Shown: piece by piece, positions 1-6,533 of the stretch
How positions within the stretch are numbered: position 1 is the first letter of the stretch
How the letters are laid out: each line of letters opens with the position of its first letter
Source of the DNA: SAR324 cluster bacterium
GTDB taxonomy: Bacteria; Bdellovibrionota; UBA2361; JAAZON01
NCBI GenBank assembly: GCA_012797725.1
Contig: JAAZON010000667.1
Location: 1 to 11,567 of the forward strand
Direction of reading: 5' to 3'
Length of the DNA: 11,567 bases
Notes under the pieces: model-generated
What the model was told of the DNA's origin: nothing
What the model saw: the letters and a program-made list of their open reading frames with translations, nothing else
Database searches by the model: none
Made by a program: the position numbers and the translations under genes

Positions 1-537
1 GTAAATCATATATACTTCATCGTAGTCTTTAGAAGTATAGCCTACCTCAAGCAATGCACTCACCTCTTCAATAGGCCAACTATAAGGGTCTTCACTCAAA
101 ACTTCATAGCTCTGCTTGGCTTCTCTTCTAACACGTCTGAAATGTTCAGAGGGTTTTTTACCAAGAACAATAAAATCGATTACTAACGATGGGTGATCTT
201 TGGTGAATTCCTCAATAACCGCTTCCACCTTCTTATTCAAGTTAGTGTTGTAACCACCACATAAGCCTCTGCTTCCCCCAATAACTACGATACAAACTTT
301 CTTTTTATCCTCTCTTTGTTCCATCAGGGGATGCGAGAATTTCTCCTTAGAAGATAACGCGTGAGACCTTAACTCTTGAATAAGTTGCCTTAGAGCACTT
401 GTATACTCTCTAGTATTCACAACTGATTCCTGCGCCTTTTTTAGCTTGGCAGTCGAGACTAGCTTCATAGCATAGGTAATCTTACGGATATTCCTTACTG
501 TCTGAAGTCGTCTTTTAATGTCTCTTAAGCCTGGCAT
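1..537 (-). CDS. atpG: F-type ATP synthase gamma subunit, 5' part (runs off window)
   Basis: This is the central-stalk gamma subunit of F1, which rotates inside the alpha3beta3 head and couples proton flow to ATP synthesis at the inner membrane. The frame is open for 179 codons from ATG at 537 to the window edge, so the C-terminal part is missing. The N-terminus reads MPGLRDIKRRLQTVRNIRKI and continues into ITYAMKLVSTAKLKKAQ, the typical gamma N-terminal helix. GGSRGLCGGYN around residues 90-100 is the conserved start of the Rossmann-like domain. AGGA lies about 8 nt before the ATG and supports the start. It follows atpA by 30 bp, as in standard atp operons. The usual next genes would be atpD and atpC, beyond the window. 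Identity is certain; only the 3' end is unseen. Confidence 0.97.
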   Translation of the reverse strand, partial: MPGLRDIKRRLQTVRNIRKITYAMKLVSTAKLKKAQESVVNTREYTSALRQLIQELRSHALSSKEKFSHPLMEQREDKKKVCIVVIGGSRGLCGGYNTNLNKKVEAVIEEFTKDHPSLVIDFIVLGKKPSEHFRRVRREAKQSYEVLSEDPYSWPIEEVSALLEVGYTSKDYDEVYMIY

Positions 538-567
538 AAAAATTTCCTGCGAGTTTGCTTTTTATTC

Positions 568-2142
568 TCAAACAGCAGCCTGCTCTTCAGTTACTACTTG
601 TTGGTTCTGATTTGCCATATTTGTGTCCTTTCTGGAGGCACTGAAATCTTTTGCAAATGCATGTATTGCTGCTTTGAGTTCTTCGCTAACTTCCGCACTT
701 ATACCGCCCTTTTCTATCAATTTCCCCAGAACTTCCTTATGCTCTGACTTCAGTCTAGCATGAAGGCCTTTTTCAAAAGCCCCGATTTCTGACACTTCTA
801 TATCATCACAAAAGCCATTATTCACCGCAAAAATAGAGGCAATCTGAAGCTCAACGGGCATTGGTTGATATTGAGGCTGCTTTAGTACTTCAACTAAGCG
901 CTCTCCTCTTGCAAGCTGAGCTCTGGTTGCCGCATCAAGATCAGAACCAAATTGCGCAAAAGCTTGCTTCTCTCTGAACTGTGCCAGGTCAAGTCGAAGC
1001 ATTCCAGCAACCTGTTTCATTCCCTTGACTTGCGCAGCTCCACCCACACGAGAAACCGAAAGACCCACGTTGACGGCAGGGCGAATTCCAGAATTAAACA
1101 AGTCTGCTTCAAGATAAATCTGCCCATCAGTGATTGAAATTACATTGGTTGGAATATACGCCGACACATCTCCTGCAAGAGTTTCAATTATTGGCAAGGC
1201 AGTCAAAGATCCACCACCTAGATCGTCATGCATTTTTGCTGCTCTTTCTAGGAGCCGAGAATGAAGATAAAAGACATCACCTGGATATGCTTCGCGTCCT
1301 GGAGGTCTTCTTAACAAAAGAGACACACTTCGATAGGCAGCGGCGTGCTTTGAAAGATCATCATAAACTATCACTGCATGCTTCCCATTGTCTCTAAACC
1401 ATTCACCTATCGCGCAACCCGAGAATGGAGCAAGAAAAGAAAGTGGTGCGGGTTCTGATGCAGTAGCAGCAACTACGATTGTATGAGCCATGGCTCCATA
1501 TTCTTTCAACTTTTCAACTACCTGCACAACGGAGGAGCGCCTCTGTCCAATTGCAACATAAATGCAAATGACATCCTGCCCCTTTTGATTGATGATGGTA
1601 TCAATTGCTACTGCAGTTTTTCCTGTCTTTTTATCACCAATAATTAACTCACGTTGACCACGTCCAATTGGAGTCATCGCATCTACTGCTTTCAGTCCTG
1701 TCTGAACTGGTTGATTCACCGAGCGACGTGCAACAATACCTGGCGCTTTTATTTCGATTCTTCTTCTCTCCGTTGTTTGAATATCACCTAGCCCGTCAAT
1801 TGGATTACCCAGCCCATCAAGCACTCGACCGATTAAGGCTTCACCCGCAGGAACAGAGGCAATTTCTCCCGATCTCTTTACAGTATCTCCCTCCTTGATT
1901 TGAGTGGTATCTCCCATGATAACGATACCGACATTATCTTCCTCGAGGTTTAAAGCGAGTCCCTTAATCCCATTAGGGAATTCTACTAGTTCTCCAGCGG
2001 CAACTTTTGAGAGGCCATATGCACGACAAATACCATCACCTACGGAAATTACCGTTCCTGTTTCGCTTAACTCCTGCGATGGAGCATAGCTTTCAATTCT
2101 CTCCCGAAGGATTCTGCTTATTTCGTCAGCTTTTATTCCCAT
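568..2142 (-). CDS. atpA: F-type ATP synthase alpha subunit
   Basis: This is the non-catalytic nucleotide-binding alpha subunit of F1-ATPase. At 524 aa it is slightly longer than the usual 500-515. Seen in sequence: the N-terminal helix [16 protein letters not shown], which contacts delta; the beta-barrel domain ending near residue 95; Walker A GDKKTGKT at 169-176 (the common form is GDRQTGKT); DDLSKHA near 261-267; and the alpha/beta signature [10 protein letters not shown] at 355-364 followed by R365, the position of the arginine finger. After the helical C-terminal domain there is a polar Gln/Glu-rich tail of about 20 residues (NMANQNQQ onward) beyond the usual end. The start is ATG at 2142, with AAGGA 7 nt upstream. 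A 95-bp gap separates it from atpH; I see no convincing promoter or terminator in it. It is very likely co-transcribed with the rest of the atp cluster. Confidence 0.98.
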   Translation of the reverse strand: MGIKADEISRILRERIESYAPSQELSETGTVISVGDGICRAYGLSKVAAGELVEFPNGIKGLALNLEEDNVGIVIMGDTTQIKEGDTVKRSGEIASVPAGEALIGRVLDGLGNPIDGLGDIQTTERRRIEIKAPGIVARRSVNQPVQTGLKAVDAMTPIGRGQRELIIGDKKTGKTAVAIDTIINQKGQDVICIYVAIGQRRSSVVQVVEKLKEYGAMAHTIVVAATASEPAPLSFLAPFSGCAIGEWFRDNGKHAVIVYDDLSKHAAAYRSVSLLLRRPPGREAYPGDVFYLHSRLLERAAKMHDDLGGGSLTALPIIETLAGDVSAYIPTNVISITDGQIYLEADLFNSGIRPAVNVGLSVSRVGGAAQVKGMKQVAGMLRLDLAQFREKQAFAQFGSDLDAATRAQLARGERLVEVLKQPQYQPMPVELQIASIFAVNNGFCDDIEVSEIGAFEKGLHARLKSEHKEVLGKLIEKGGISAEVSEELKAAIHAFAKDFSASRKDTNMANQNQQVVTEEQAAV

Positions 2143-2237
2143 TGTGTGTTCCTTACACCAATTTACGAAGCAACTAAAAATTCTTTTCTAAACCCGTAGC
2201 GCGATACAACTTAGGCTATTGGATATTCTCTAAAAAA

Positions 2238-2783
2238 CTACATCAACAGACTCTTTCGAATCTTCTCAAGGGATCCCTGCACAGAACCATCAAGTATCAG
2301 ATCTCCCGATTTAATCACCAGTCCTCCTATAATTTCTGGATCGACTTCCCAAGTAACAGAAACCATAGGGCTATAGTCTGATTTCATTCGCATCAAAATT
2401 TCACCCTGCTCTGTCTCAGACAGTGGAAAGGCAGAAACCACTGTGACATTAAGCATGGCATGCAATTCATCCACCAACGCTGCAAACGAAACTGCAATTT
2501 CCGGAATGAGATACAAGCGATTGTTTCTTAACAACACAAAAAGAAAATTGACAAATCTTTCATCATCATTCCTTAGTATAGAGGACACTTCACGCAGCGC
2601 TTCCATCCTCTCGGCAAGTAAATAGGCTGGGTTTGCCAAGGCATCTCTAAGTTCGACATTGGCATTCCATGTATCACGCAACCCAAAAAAAGCCCATTTT
2701 ACATCTTCAAGAGCTGCATGGTCATACAACTCAAAAAGAGCCTTTGCATATCTCTTTGCAACTCGAAAATCTGATTTTTTCAC
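2238..2783 (-). CDS. atpH: F-type ATP synthase delta subunit (OSCP)
   Basis: The delta subunit sits on top of F1 and ties the alpha N-termini to the peripheral stalk made by b and b'. The 181-aa length is normal. The N-terminus KKSDFRVAKRYAKALFEL is the conserved RYAxALFEL motif of delta/OSCP. The C-terminal part, with the run DPEIIGGLVIKSGDLILDGS, matches the conserved GG(L/I)xxxxGDxxxDGS region of the family. The start codon is GTG at 2783, preceded by AAAGGAG 9 nt upstream. It lies 21 bp after atpF and before atpA, the standard order. No oddity seen. Confidence 0.95.
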   Translation of the reverse strand: MKKSDFRVAKRYAKALFELYDHAALEDVKWAFFGLRDTWNANVELRDALANPAYLLAERMEALREVSSILRNDDERFVNFLFVLLRNNRLYLIPEIAVSFAALVDELHAMLNVTVVSAFPLSETEQGEILMRMKSDYSPMVSVTWEVDPEIIGGLVIKSGDLILDGSVQGSLEKIRKSLLM

Positions 2784-2804
2784 TCCAATAAACTCCTTTT
2801 AATA

Positions 2805-3404
2805 TTAGTGAAGCATTTCTTTAAATGCTTCCATCGTGCAAAGCCGACGCTGGTAGTCATTTTCAGGTGAAATTTGTTTCAAAAGACGCTGCCGCGCAAG
2901 CAAGAGAACTCTTTCTCCCATTTCTCGCCTCAAGAGTTTTTCCGCACTGCTTCTTTCCGACGCTGCTGTATCTTTGGCTCTCTGAATTATTAAATCTGCT
3001 TTCTTTTTAGCTTCAGCTAAAATGGAATCATGTTCCATCGCTGCTTCATTCCGTATTAACGCCTTAACCTTGGAGATTTCTTCTTCAACATTGTCAAAAT
3101 TATGGCGCGCCTCCCTGAGTTTCGCTTCCGCTTCTTTCAATTCTACAGAAGCTTTGTCGATCCCTTCAGCAATTTTATCTCTGCGCTCGGCCCATATTAG
3201 TGGTACTTTTTTTCTAAGTAAAATGTAAAGGATACCAAGAAAAAGAATGAAGTTAACCCAATATGGAATTAGAGAGCTAATACCTGGGCTTTTATGAGCA
3301 GTACCATGCGATGCACCAGATGCGCAAACGTTTGTACTTTCAAAAAGCACAATAACTAAAGAAAAACCAATCCACTTCTTAAGTTTTCGTAGCAAATGCG
3401 TCAT
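2805..3404 (-). CDS. atpF: F-type ATP synthase b subunit with signal-like leader
   Basis: Peripheral-stalk b subunit: one membrane helix followed by a long charged helical region that dimerises, here presumably with b'. It is 199 aa, longer than the roughly 156 aa of the E. coli protein. The extra length is at the N-terminus: a basic start (residues 1-10), a hydrophobic stretch near 11-20, and VCASG around 26-30, which resembles a Sec signal peptide with an Ala-X-Ala-type end. The membrane helix proper (about 44-62, PYWVNFILFLGILYILL) comes after it. Residues 75-185 are alternating acidic and basic with Ala, coiled-coil like. A leader of this kind is known to me from deltaproteobacterial AtpF proteins; that it is cleaved here is inference. 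The start is ATG at 3404, 11 bp after the atpF' stop, with no strong Shine-Dalgarno, so translation may be coupled to atpF'. Confidence 0.93.
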   Translation of the reverse strand: MTHLLRKLKKWIGFSLVIVLFESTNVCASGASHGTAHKSPGISSLIPYWVNFILFLGILYILLRKKVPLIWAERRDKIAEGIDKASVELKEAEAKLREARHNFDNVEEEISKVKALIRNEAAMEHDSILAEAKKKADLIIQRAKDTAASERSSAEKLLRREMGERVLLLARQRLLKQISPENDYQRRLCTMEAFKEMLH

Positions 3405-3415
3405 TTAAAAAATCT

Positions 3416-3886
3416 TTAATTCAATCCTAACGATTTATCATTAACCTCAAATTTCTTCAGAACAAGCGACACTAGAGCTTCTTCTTTTTCCTGAAGAGCG
3501 ATCTGGGTATCCTTAACCATTTGTTTTAATGCAGCCCTTTCGCTTTCTAAAAGTTGTCTCGCCTGAAAGTCTGCAGCATCCACAAGTTTCGCTCCGTCTC
3601 TCTTAGCTGCATTGATAACGCTTGTCTTTTCAGCTTTCGCCTGGACTCTTGCTTGGCTTATTTTCAGATCGAAATCTCTTTGAAGTTCCGCTGCTGCTCG
3701 CAAATCGGCTGCAGCTTCTTCAATAGCGCCTTCGCTTGCCGCTTCCCGAATCTCAACTAAACGGACATAGGGGCTAACGACGTATTTGCCAAAGAGTTTA
3801 CAGAACAAGAAAAACAGAAGTGCCCCGAGAAGGATCATCGGAACATCTAGTGGAACTAGATCGAAATTTTTCAAAAATTCTTTCAT
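3416..3886 (-). CDS. atpF': F-type ATP synthase b' subunit (second b-type, AtpX-like)
   Basis: Second b-type subunit of the peripheral stalk. Duplicated b/b' genes are known from cyanobacteria, alphaproteobacteria and many deltaproteobacteria, where the two proteins form a heterodimer. It is 156 aa. A single membrane helix at about 14-33 (DVPMILLGALLFFLFCKLFG) is followed by VSPYVRLVEIREAASEGAIE, the typical b' junction with an R-E-A type motif, then about 100 residues of Ala/Glu/Lys/Gln-rich helix. There is no leader, unlike the following atpF. The start is ATG at 3886, with a short TAGG 7 nt upstream. It lies 36 bp after the bactofilin and 11 bp before atpF, so the three are probably co-transcribed. 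Assigning b' to this gene rather than the next rests on order and on the absence of the leader. Confidence 0.9.
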   Translation of the reverse strand: MKEFLKNFDLVPLDVPMILLGALLFFLFCKLFGKYVVSPYVRLVEIREAASEGAIEEAAADLRAAAELQRDFDLKISQARVQAKAEKTSVINAAKRDGAKLVDAADFQARQLLESERAALKQMVKDTQIALQEKEEALVSLVLKKFEVNDKSLGLN

Positions 3887-3922
3887 ATAAAAACCTACAA
3901 GCTTTCCCTTTGAAAGTTTCTA

Positions 3923-4273
3923 CTATAATTGTTTCGTTTCTTTTGAAGAAACTTTCATGGAACAGTTTCCTTCGAAAATTACACCTTCTTCAATACATAA
4001 TTGTTCAGTAGCAATATTTCCATGCACTTTTGCCGGTTTCTTTAAAGTAAGCGATTTGGAAGCAGTAATATCACCAACAACATCACCTTGGACAATGATT
4101 TCAGTTCCAATTACCTTTGCTTTTATCACTGCTGCTTGCCCAATTACTAAGCGGTCTTTGCAGTTAACTTCTCCCTCGACTTCACCCTCGAGTTGTACGG
4201 GTCCTGAGAAAGTCAATGTTCCAATAACTTTCGAACCCGAACCCAGTAGTGCCTCATTTTGTGGACTCGCCAT
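3923..4273 (-). CDS. Bactofilin (polymer-forming cytoskeletal protein)
   Basis: Small bactofilin of 116 aa. Bactofilins assemble without nucleotide into filaments on the inner face of the membrane and take part in cell shape, polar organisation and, in Myxococcus, positioning of the ParABS machinery. The core carries the short hydrophobic/Gly repeats of the right-handed beta-helix: GTLTFSGPVQLEGEVEGEV, then VIGQAAVIKAKVIGTEIIVQ, GDVVGDI and HGNIATEQLCIEEG. The unstructured tails are short (about 12 residues at each end). The start is ATG at 4273, chosen because GGGAGG lies 5 nt upstream; a longer open frame reaches back to a TTG at 4336 but has no ribosome site and no family support. It sits between parB and the atp genes, a linkage seen in deltaproteobacteria. 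Confidence 0.93.
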   Translation of the reverse strand: MASPQNEALLGSGSKVIGTLTFSGPVQLEGEVEGEVNCKDRLVIGQAAVIKAKVIGTEIIVQGDVVGDITASKSLTLKKPAKVHGNIATEQLCIEEGVIFEGNCSMKVSSKETKQL

Positions 4274-4347
4274 CAAAGCCTCCCGGTACAAAAATTTCTC
4301 ACCCCAACAAGGGCTTAAGACCAAATCTATTTGCAAATTAGCAGCTA

Positions 4348-4361
4348 AAAAGCTAGCTTTT
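4348..4361. repeat. 14-bp perfect palindrome upstream of the bactofilin gene
   Basis: AAAAGCTAGCTTTT is a perfect 14-bp inverted repeat in the 215-bp gap between the parB stop (4489) and the bactofilin start (4273). As RNA it could form only a weak A/U-rich stem. As DNA it could be an operator. It overlaps the -10 of the weak promoter candidate at 4350-4379. A chance origin is possible. Confidence 0.4.
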
Positions 4362-4379
4362 CATGGGGTACAAAGTCAA
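4350..4379 (-). promoter_or_regulatory. Weak promoter candidate for the bactofilin-atp genes
   Basis: On the minus strand TTGACT (4379-4374) is followed after 18 bp by TAGCTT (4355-4350). The -35 matches the sigma-70 consensus at 5 of 6 positions, the -10 at only 3 of 6. The site lies about 77 bp before the bactofilin start and its -10 falls in the 14-bp palindrome. It is the best candidate I find in this gap, but it is weak. Confidence 0.25.
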
Positions 4380-4488
4380 ATCATTAGAGGCATTTTTTGA
4401 CGATATTCCAGCCTTTTAAGCTTCTATGAGCAAATATAATTAAGCTTAAACTAAACAAAAACTTTGATAAAACAACATTTCTTCAGAA

Positions 4489-5514
4489 TTAATGCCGGAG
4501 AAGCAGCTCCACGATTCTGCCAAGTTCCTCTTCGGAAAAATATTCAATCTCAATTCGGCCCCTGCCACTTGCTTTATGACGAATCGCCACGCGTGTACTC
4601 AGGATCCTTCTAAGTTCATCTTCCACCGAACCGAAATGACCTGGTAGAATCTTTCGGCCGCCCTTTGTCTTGGAATCAAGCGACGAATTCCCGGATAACC
4701 TTCCAGTATCAAGAACTGCAACTCTGGCAACTATGGTTTCTAGATCCCGCACTGATAGCGCTTCTTTTATTGCTTTTTTTGCCAGACTTATCTGTGCCCC
4801 GATTTCCTTCACCCCCAAAATTGCCTTAGCATGGCCTATCGAGAGCTTCCCCTCTGATATGAAATTCAAAATCTCATCTGGTAATTTCAAGAGCCGCAGC
4901 ATATTAGCTATGGTGCTTCGGTCTTTTGCTACTCGTTCAGCTATTTCCGAATGACTTAAATGAAATTCACTTGAAAGCAATTCGTATGCTCTAGCTTCCT
5001 CAATTGGATTTAGATTCTCTCGTTGCACATTTTCAACTATCGAAATCTCTAAAGACTCCTTGTCACTAAGTTCTCTGACTATTGCTGGCACCTTATCTAG
5101 TCCTGCACGTTGGGCTGCTCGCCAACGCCGCTCTCCAGCAACAATTTCATATTCTTTGTTGACAGAAGCAGTCTCTTCCTTTTGAGCACGCAGCAAGACC
5201 GGCTGGAGCATCCCTAACTCCTTCATTGACTGAGCAAGTTCATCTAGCTCTGCTTCTTTAAAGTCCTTTCTTGGTTGCTTGGGATTTCTATGAATTCTAT
5301 TGATATCGATGAATTGTAAGCCCTCCTCGCTTGGCTCCTTTTTATCTTTATTTGTGGTGCCAATTTCGCTCAACGCTCCGTCCAAAACATGAATCACGGG
5401 CGGCGCTTTTGAAGCTGAAGCGTCAGAATGTGGATACAAGGGAACTGCGGTTTCCGTAGAAATAAGAGCACTTAAGCCTCTTCCAAGTGATGGTCTATGC
5501 GTTTTCTTTGTCAT
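4489..5514 (-). CDS. parB: Chromosome-partition protein ParB (parS-binding CTPase)
   Basis: ParB binds parS sites near the origin, uses CTP to close into a sliding clamp and spreads, and stimulates ParA so that the origins move apart. It is 341 aa, a little longer than most chromosomal ParBs (280-300), because of a low-complexity linker at residues 20-65. Seen: the N-terminal ParA-interaction motif SLGRGLSALI at 9-18; the ParB/Srx domain from about 67 with the CTP-site motif GERRWRA at 127-133; ENVQRENLNPIEEARAY at 161-177; the helix-turn-helix around 186-207 (HSEIAERVAKDRSTIANML); and a C-terminal dimerisation segment from about 295. The start is ATG at 5514. There is no Shine-Dalgarno; the A/T-rich leader contains the inverted repeat TATCTA/TAGATA at 5519-5537. 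It follows parA by 71 bp and must be in the same operon or closely coupled. Confidence 0.97.
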   Translation of the reverse strand: MTKKTHRPSLGRGLSALISTETAVPLYPHSDASASKAPPVIHVLDGALSEIGTTNKDKKEPSEEGLQFIDINRIHRNPKQPRKDFKEAELDELAQSMKELGMLQPVLLRAQKEETASVNKEYEIVAGERRWRAAQRAGLDKVPAIVRELSDKESLEISIVENVQRENLNPIEEARAYELLSSEFHLSHSEIAERVAKDRSTIANMLRLLKLPDEILNFISEGKLSIGHAKAILGVKEIGAQISLAKKAIKEALSVRDLETIVARVAVLDTGRLSGNSSLDSKTKGGRKILPGHFGSVEDELRRILSTRVAIRHKASGRGRIEIEYFSEEELGRIVELLLRH

Positions 5515-5545
5515 AAAATATCTAATAAATATAGATAGTTACGTT

Positions 5546-5561
5546 CATTCCACGTAGAACA
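5546..5561. promoter_or_regulatory. Degenerate parS-like site between parA and parB
   Basis: CATTCCACGTAGAACA differs from TGTTCCACGTGGAACA, a known parS variant, at three positions (1, 2 and 11). The right end GAACA matches where the upstream site at 6450 does not. It lies in the 71-bp parA-parB gap. Its position next to its own partition genes makes it more likely to be real than an isolated match, but the broken CACGTG core (CACGTA) may weaken binding. Confidence 0.5.
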
Positions 5562-5585
5562 CAATCTCGACTAGAGGGTGGAAAT

Positions 5586-6392
5586 CTATGAGTTGGCAAG
5601 CTTCTTTTCTTGCTCACTTGCATTAATTCCGCTTACCCTCGCATCTATCTCCATTGCCAATGCATGATATGCCTTTGCTCCAGCAGAGGCTACATCATAT
5701 AAGCAAATGGGAAGCCCGTGACTGGGAGCCTCCGAAAGACGTATGTTCCGTGGAATTCTAGTGTTAAACATTAAATCCTTAAAAAAGCCCTTGGCTTCAT
5801 TTTCTACCTCACTTGATAAATTCGTTCTCGAATCTACCATAGTCATGAAAACGCCAAGTATCTCAAGAGCTGGATTGAAGGTTTGCTGCACAAATTGAAT
5901 TGTCCTCATTAATGCAGATAAGCCTTCGAGTGCATAATATTCTGCCTGCAAAGGAATTAAGACACTCTTGGCTGCGCCTAAGGCGTTTAATGTTAAAAGC
6001 CCAGAAGAGGGTGGGCAATCAATTAAAATATATTCAAAATTAGCTGAAACTGAATTTAGTTCACTTCGAAGAATCAACTCTCGACCTGGAGTCTTCCCGA
6101 GTTCTACCTCTAAAGCTACTAGATCTTCAGAAGAGGGGGCCACGCACAGAGTGGGGATTTGACTTTGCAAGAGTATCTCGGAAAGTCCTATACGACCAAA
6201 GAAAACATCATAAAGATCACTTCCTTCTTCCGGGGCTTCAAGGCCAAGACCGCTTGTGGCACTTCCTTGGGGATCAAAATCGAGAAGCAGTACCTTTCGA
6301 CCCATTAATGCAAGTTCTGCCGCAAGACTTACAGCACTTGTTGTTTTCCCAACCCCACCTTTTTGATTTGCAATCGAAATGATAAAAGCCAT
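5586..6392 (-). CDS. parA: Chromosome-partition ATPase ParA (Soj family)
   Basis: ParA/Soj is a deviant-Walker ATPase that binds nucleoid DNA as an ATP dimer and pulls or relays ParB-parS complexes. It is 268 aa from the ATG at 6392, a normal Soj length. MAFIISIANQKGGVGKTT is the standard beginning, with the deviant Walker A KGGVGKTT at 11-18 including the signature Lys11. VLLLDFDPQGSA with D38 and D40 is the switch I/A' motif, and YILIDCPPSSGLLTLNAL is Walker B. There is no long N-terminal DNA-binding extension, so it is a chromosomal-type ParA. The frame is open upstream to a TTG at 6431 (13 extra residues), but that start has no ribosome site and the extra residues are not family-like. The 141-bp leader carries the better parS-like site, suggesting autoregulation by ParB or in-place loading; that is inference. 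Confidence 0.97.
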   Translation of the reverse strand: MAFIISIANQKGGVGKTTSAVSLAAELALMGRKVLLLDFDPQGSATSGLGLEAPEEGSDLYDVFFGRIGLSEILLQSQIPTLCVAPSSEDLVALEVELGKTPGRELILRSELNSVSANFEYILIDCPPSSGLLTLNALGAAKSVLIPLQAEYYALEGLSALMRTIQFVQQTFNPALEILGVFMTMVDSRTNLSSEVENEAKGFFKDLMFNTRIPRNIRLSEAPSHGLPICLYDVASAGAKAYHALAMEIDARVSGINASEQEKKLANS

Positions 6393-6436
6393 ATCAAGTG
6401 ACTCACTATCACAATGTTCAGAGGGAAACAATGAAA

Positions 6437-6450
6437 AAGGACTTTTCCTT
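6437..6450 (-). other. Short hairpin with T-run in the parA leader
   Basis: On the minus strand AAGGA-AAAG-TCCTT forms a 5-bp stem with a 4-nt loop and is followed by three more T (five T in all). It directly adjoins the parS-like site and lies 44 bp before the parA ATG. It resembles a very weak terminator or attenuator. The stem is too short to be confident. Confidence 0.2.
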
Positions 6451-6465
6451 GTTCCACGTGGAAGC
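6450..6465. promoter_or_regulatory. parS-like centromere site upstream of parA
   Basis: TGTTCCACGTGGAAGC contains the perfect 12-bp palindrome TTCCACGTGGAA (6452-6463). Compared with the 16-bp parS form TGTTCCACGTGGAACA it matches 14 of 16, missing only the last two bases. The CACGTG core is intact. It lies 58 bp before the parA start, between parA and the oxoamine-synthase-like gene. Chromosomal parS sites are typically close to parAB, so this is a strong candidate ParB nucleation site. Confidence 0.8.
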
Positions 6466-6533
6466 GAATTATCCTTTAGGGATATTCTCAGGTTAATACA
6501 TCAAATTCAATAGATTAGAACCAATTATTTTAA

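Noticed and set aside
3923..4336. Longer bactofilin starting from TTG at 4336
   Set aside because: The ATG at 4273 has a strong GGGAGG site, and the extra residues do not fit a bactofilin N-terminus.
3957..4400. 147-codon plus-strand open frame over the bactofilin gene
   Set aside because: It is the antisense shadow of the bactofilin; composition is Ser/Pro/Thr-rich with no domain. The other plus-strand frames in the window are similar shadows of minus-strand genes.
5586..6431. Longer ParA starting from TTG at 6431
   Set aside because: The 13 extra residues are not family-like, there is no ribosome site, and MAFIISIANQKGG is the canonical start.
6393..6533. DnaA-box-like TTATCC sequence near the parS site, hinting at oriC
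   Set aside because: Only the first six bases of TTATCCACA match (TTATCCTTT), with no cluster of boxes and no AT-rich unwinding repeat array.
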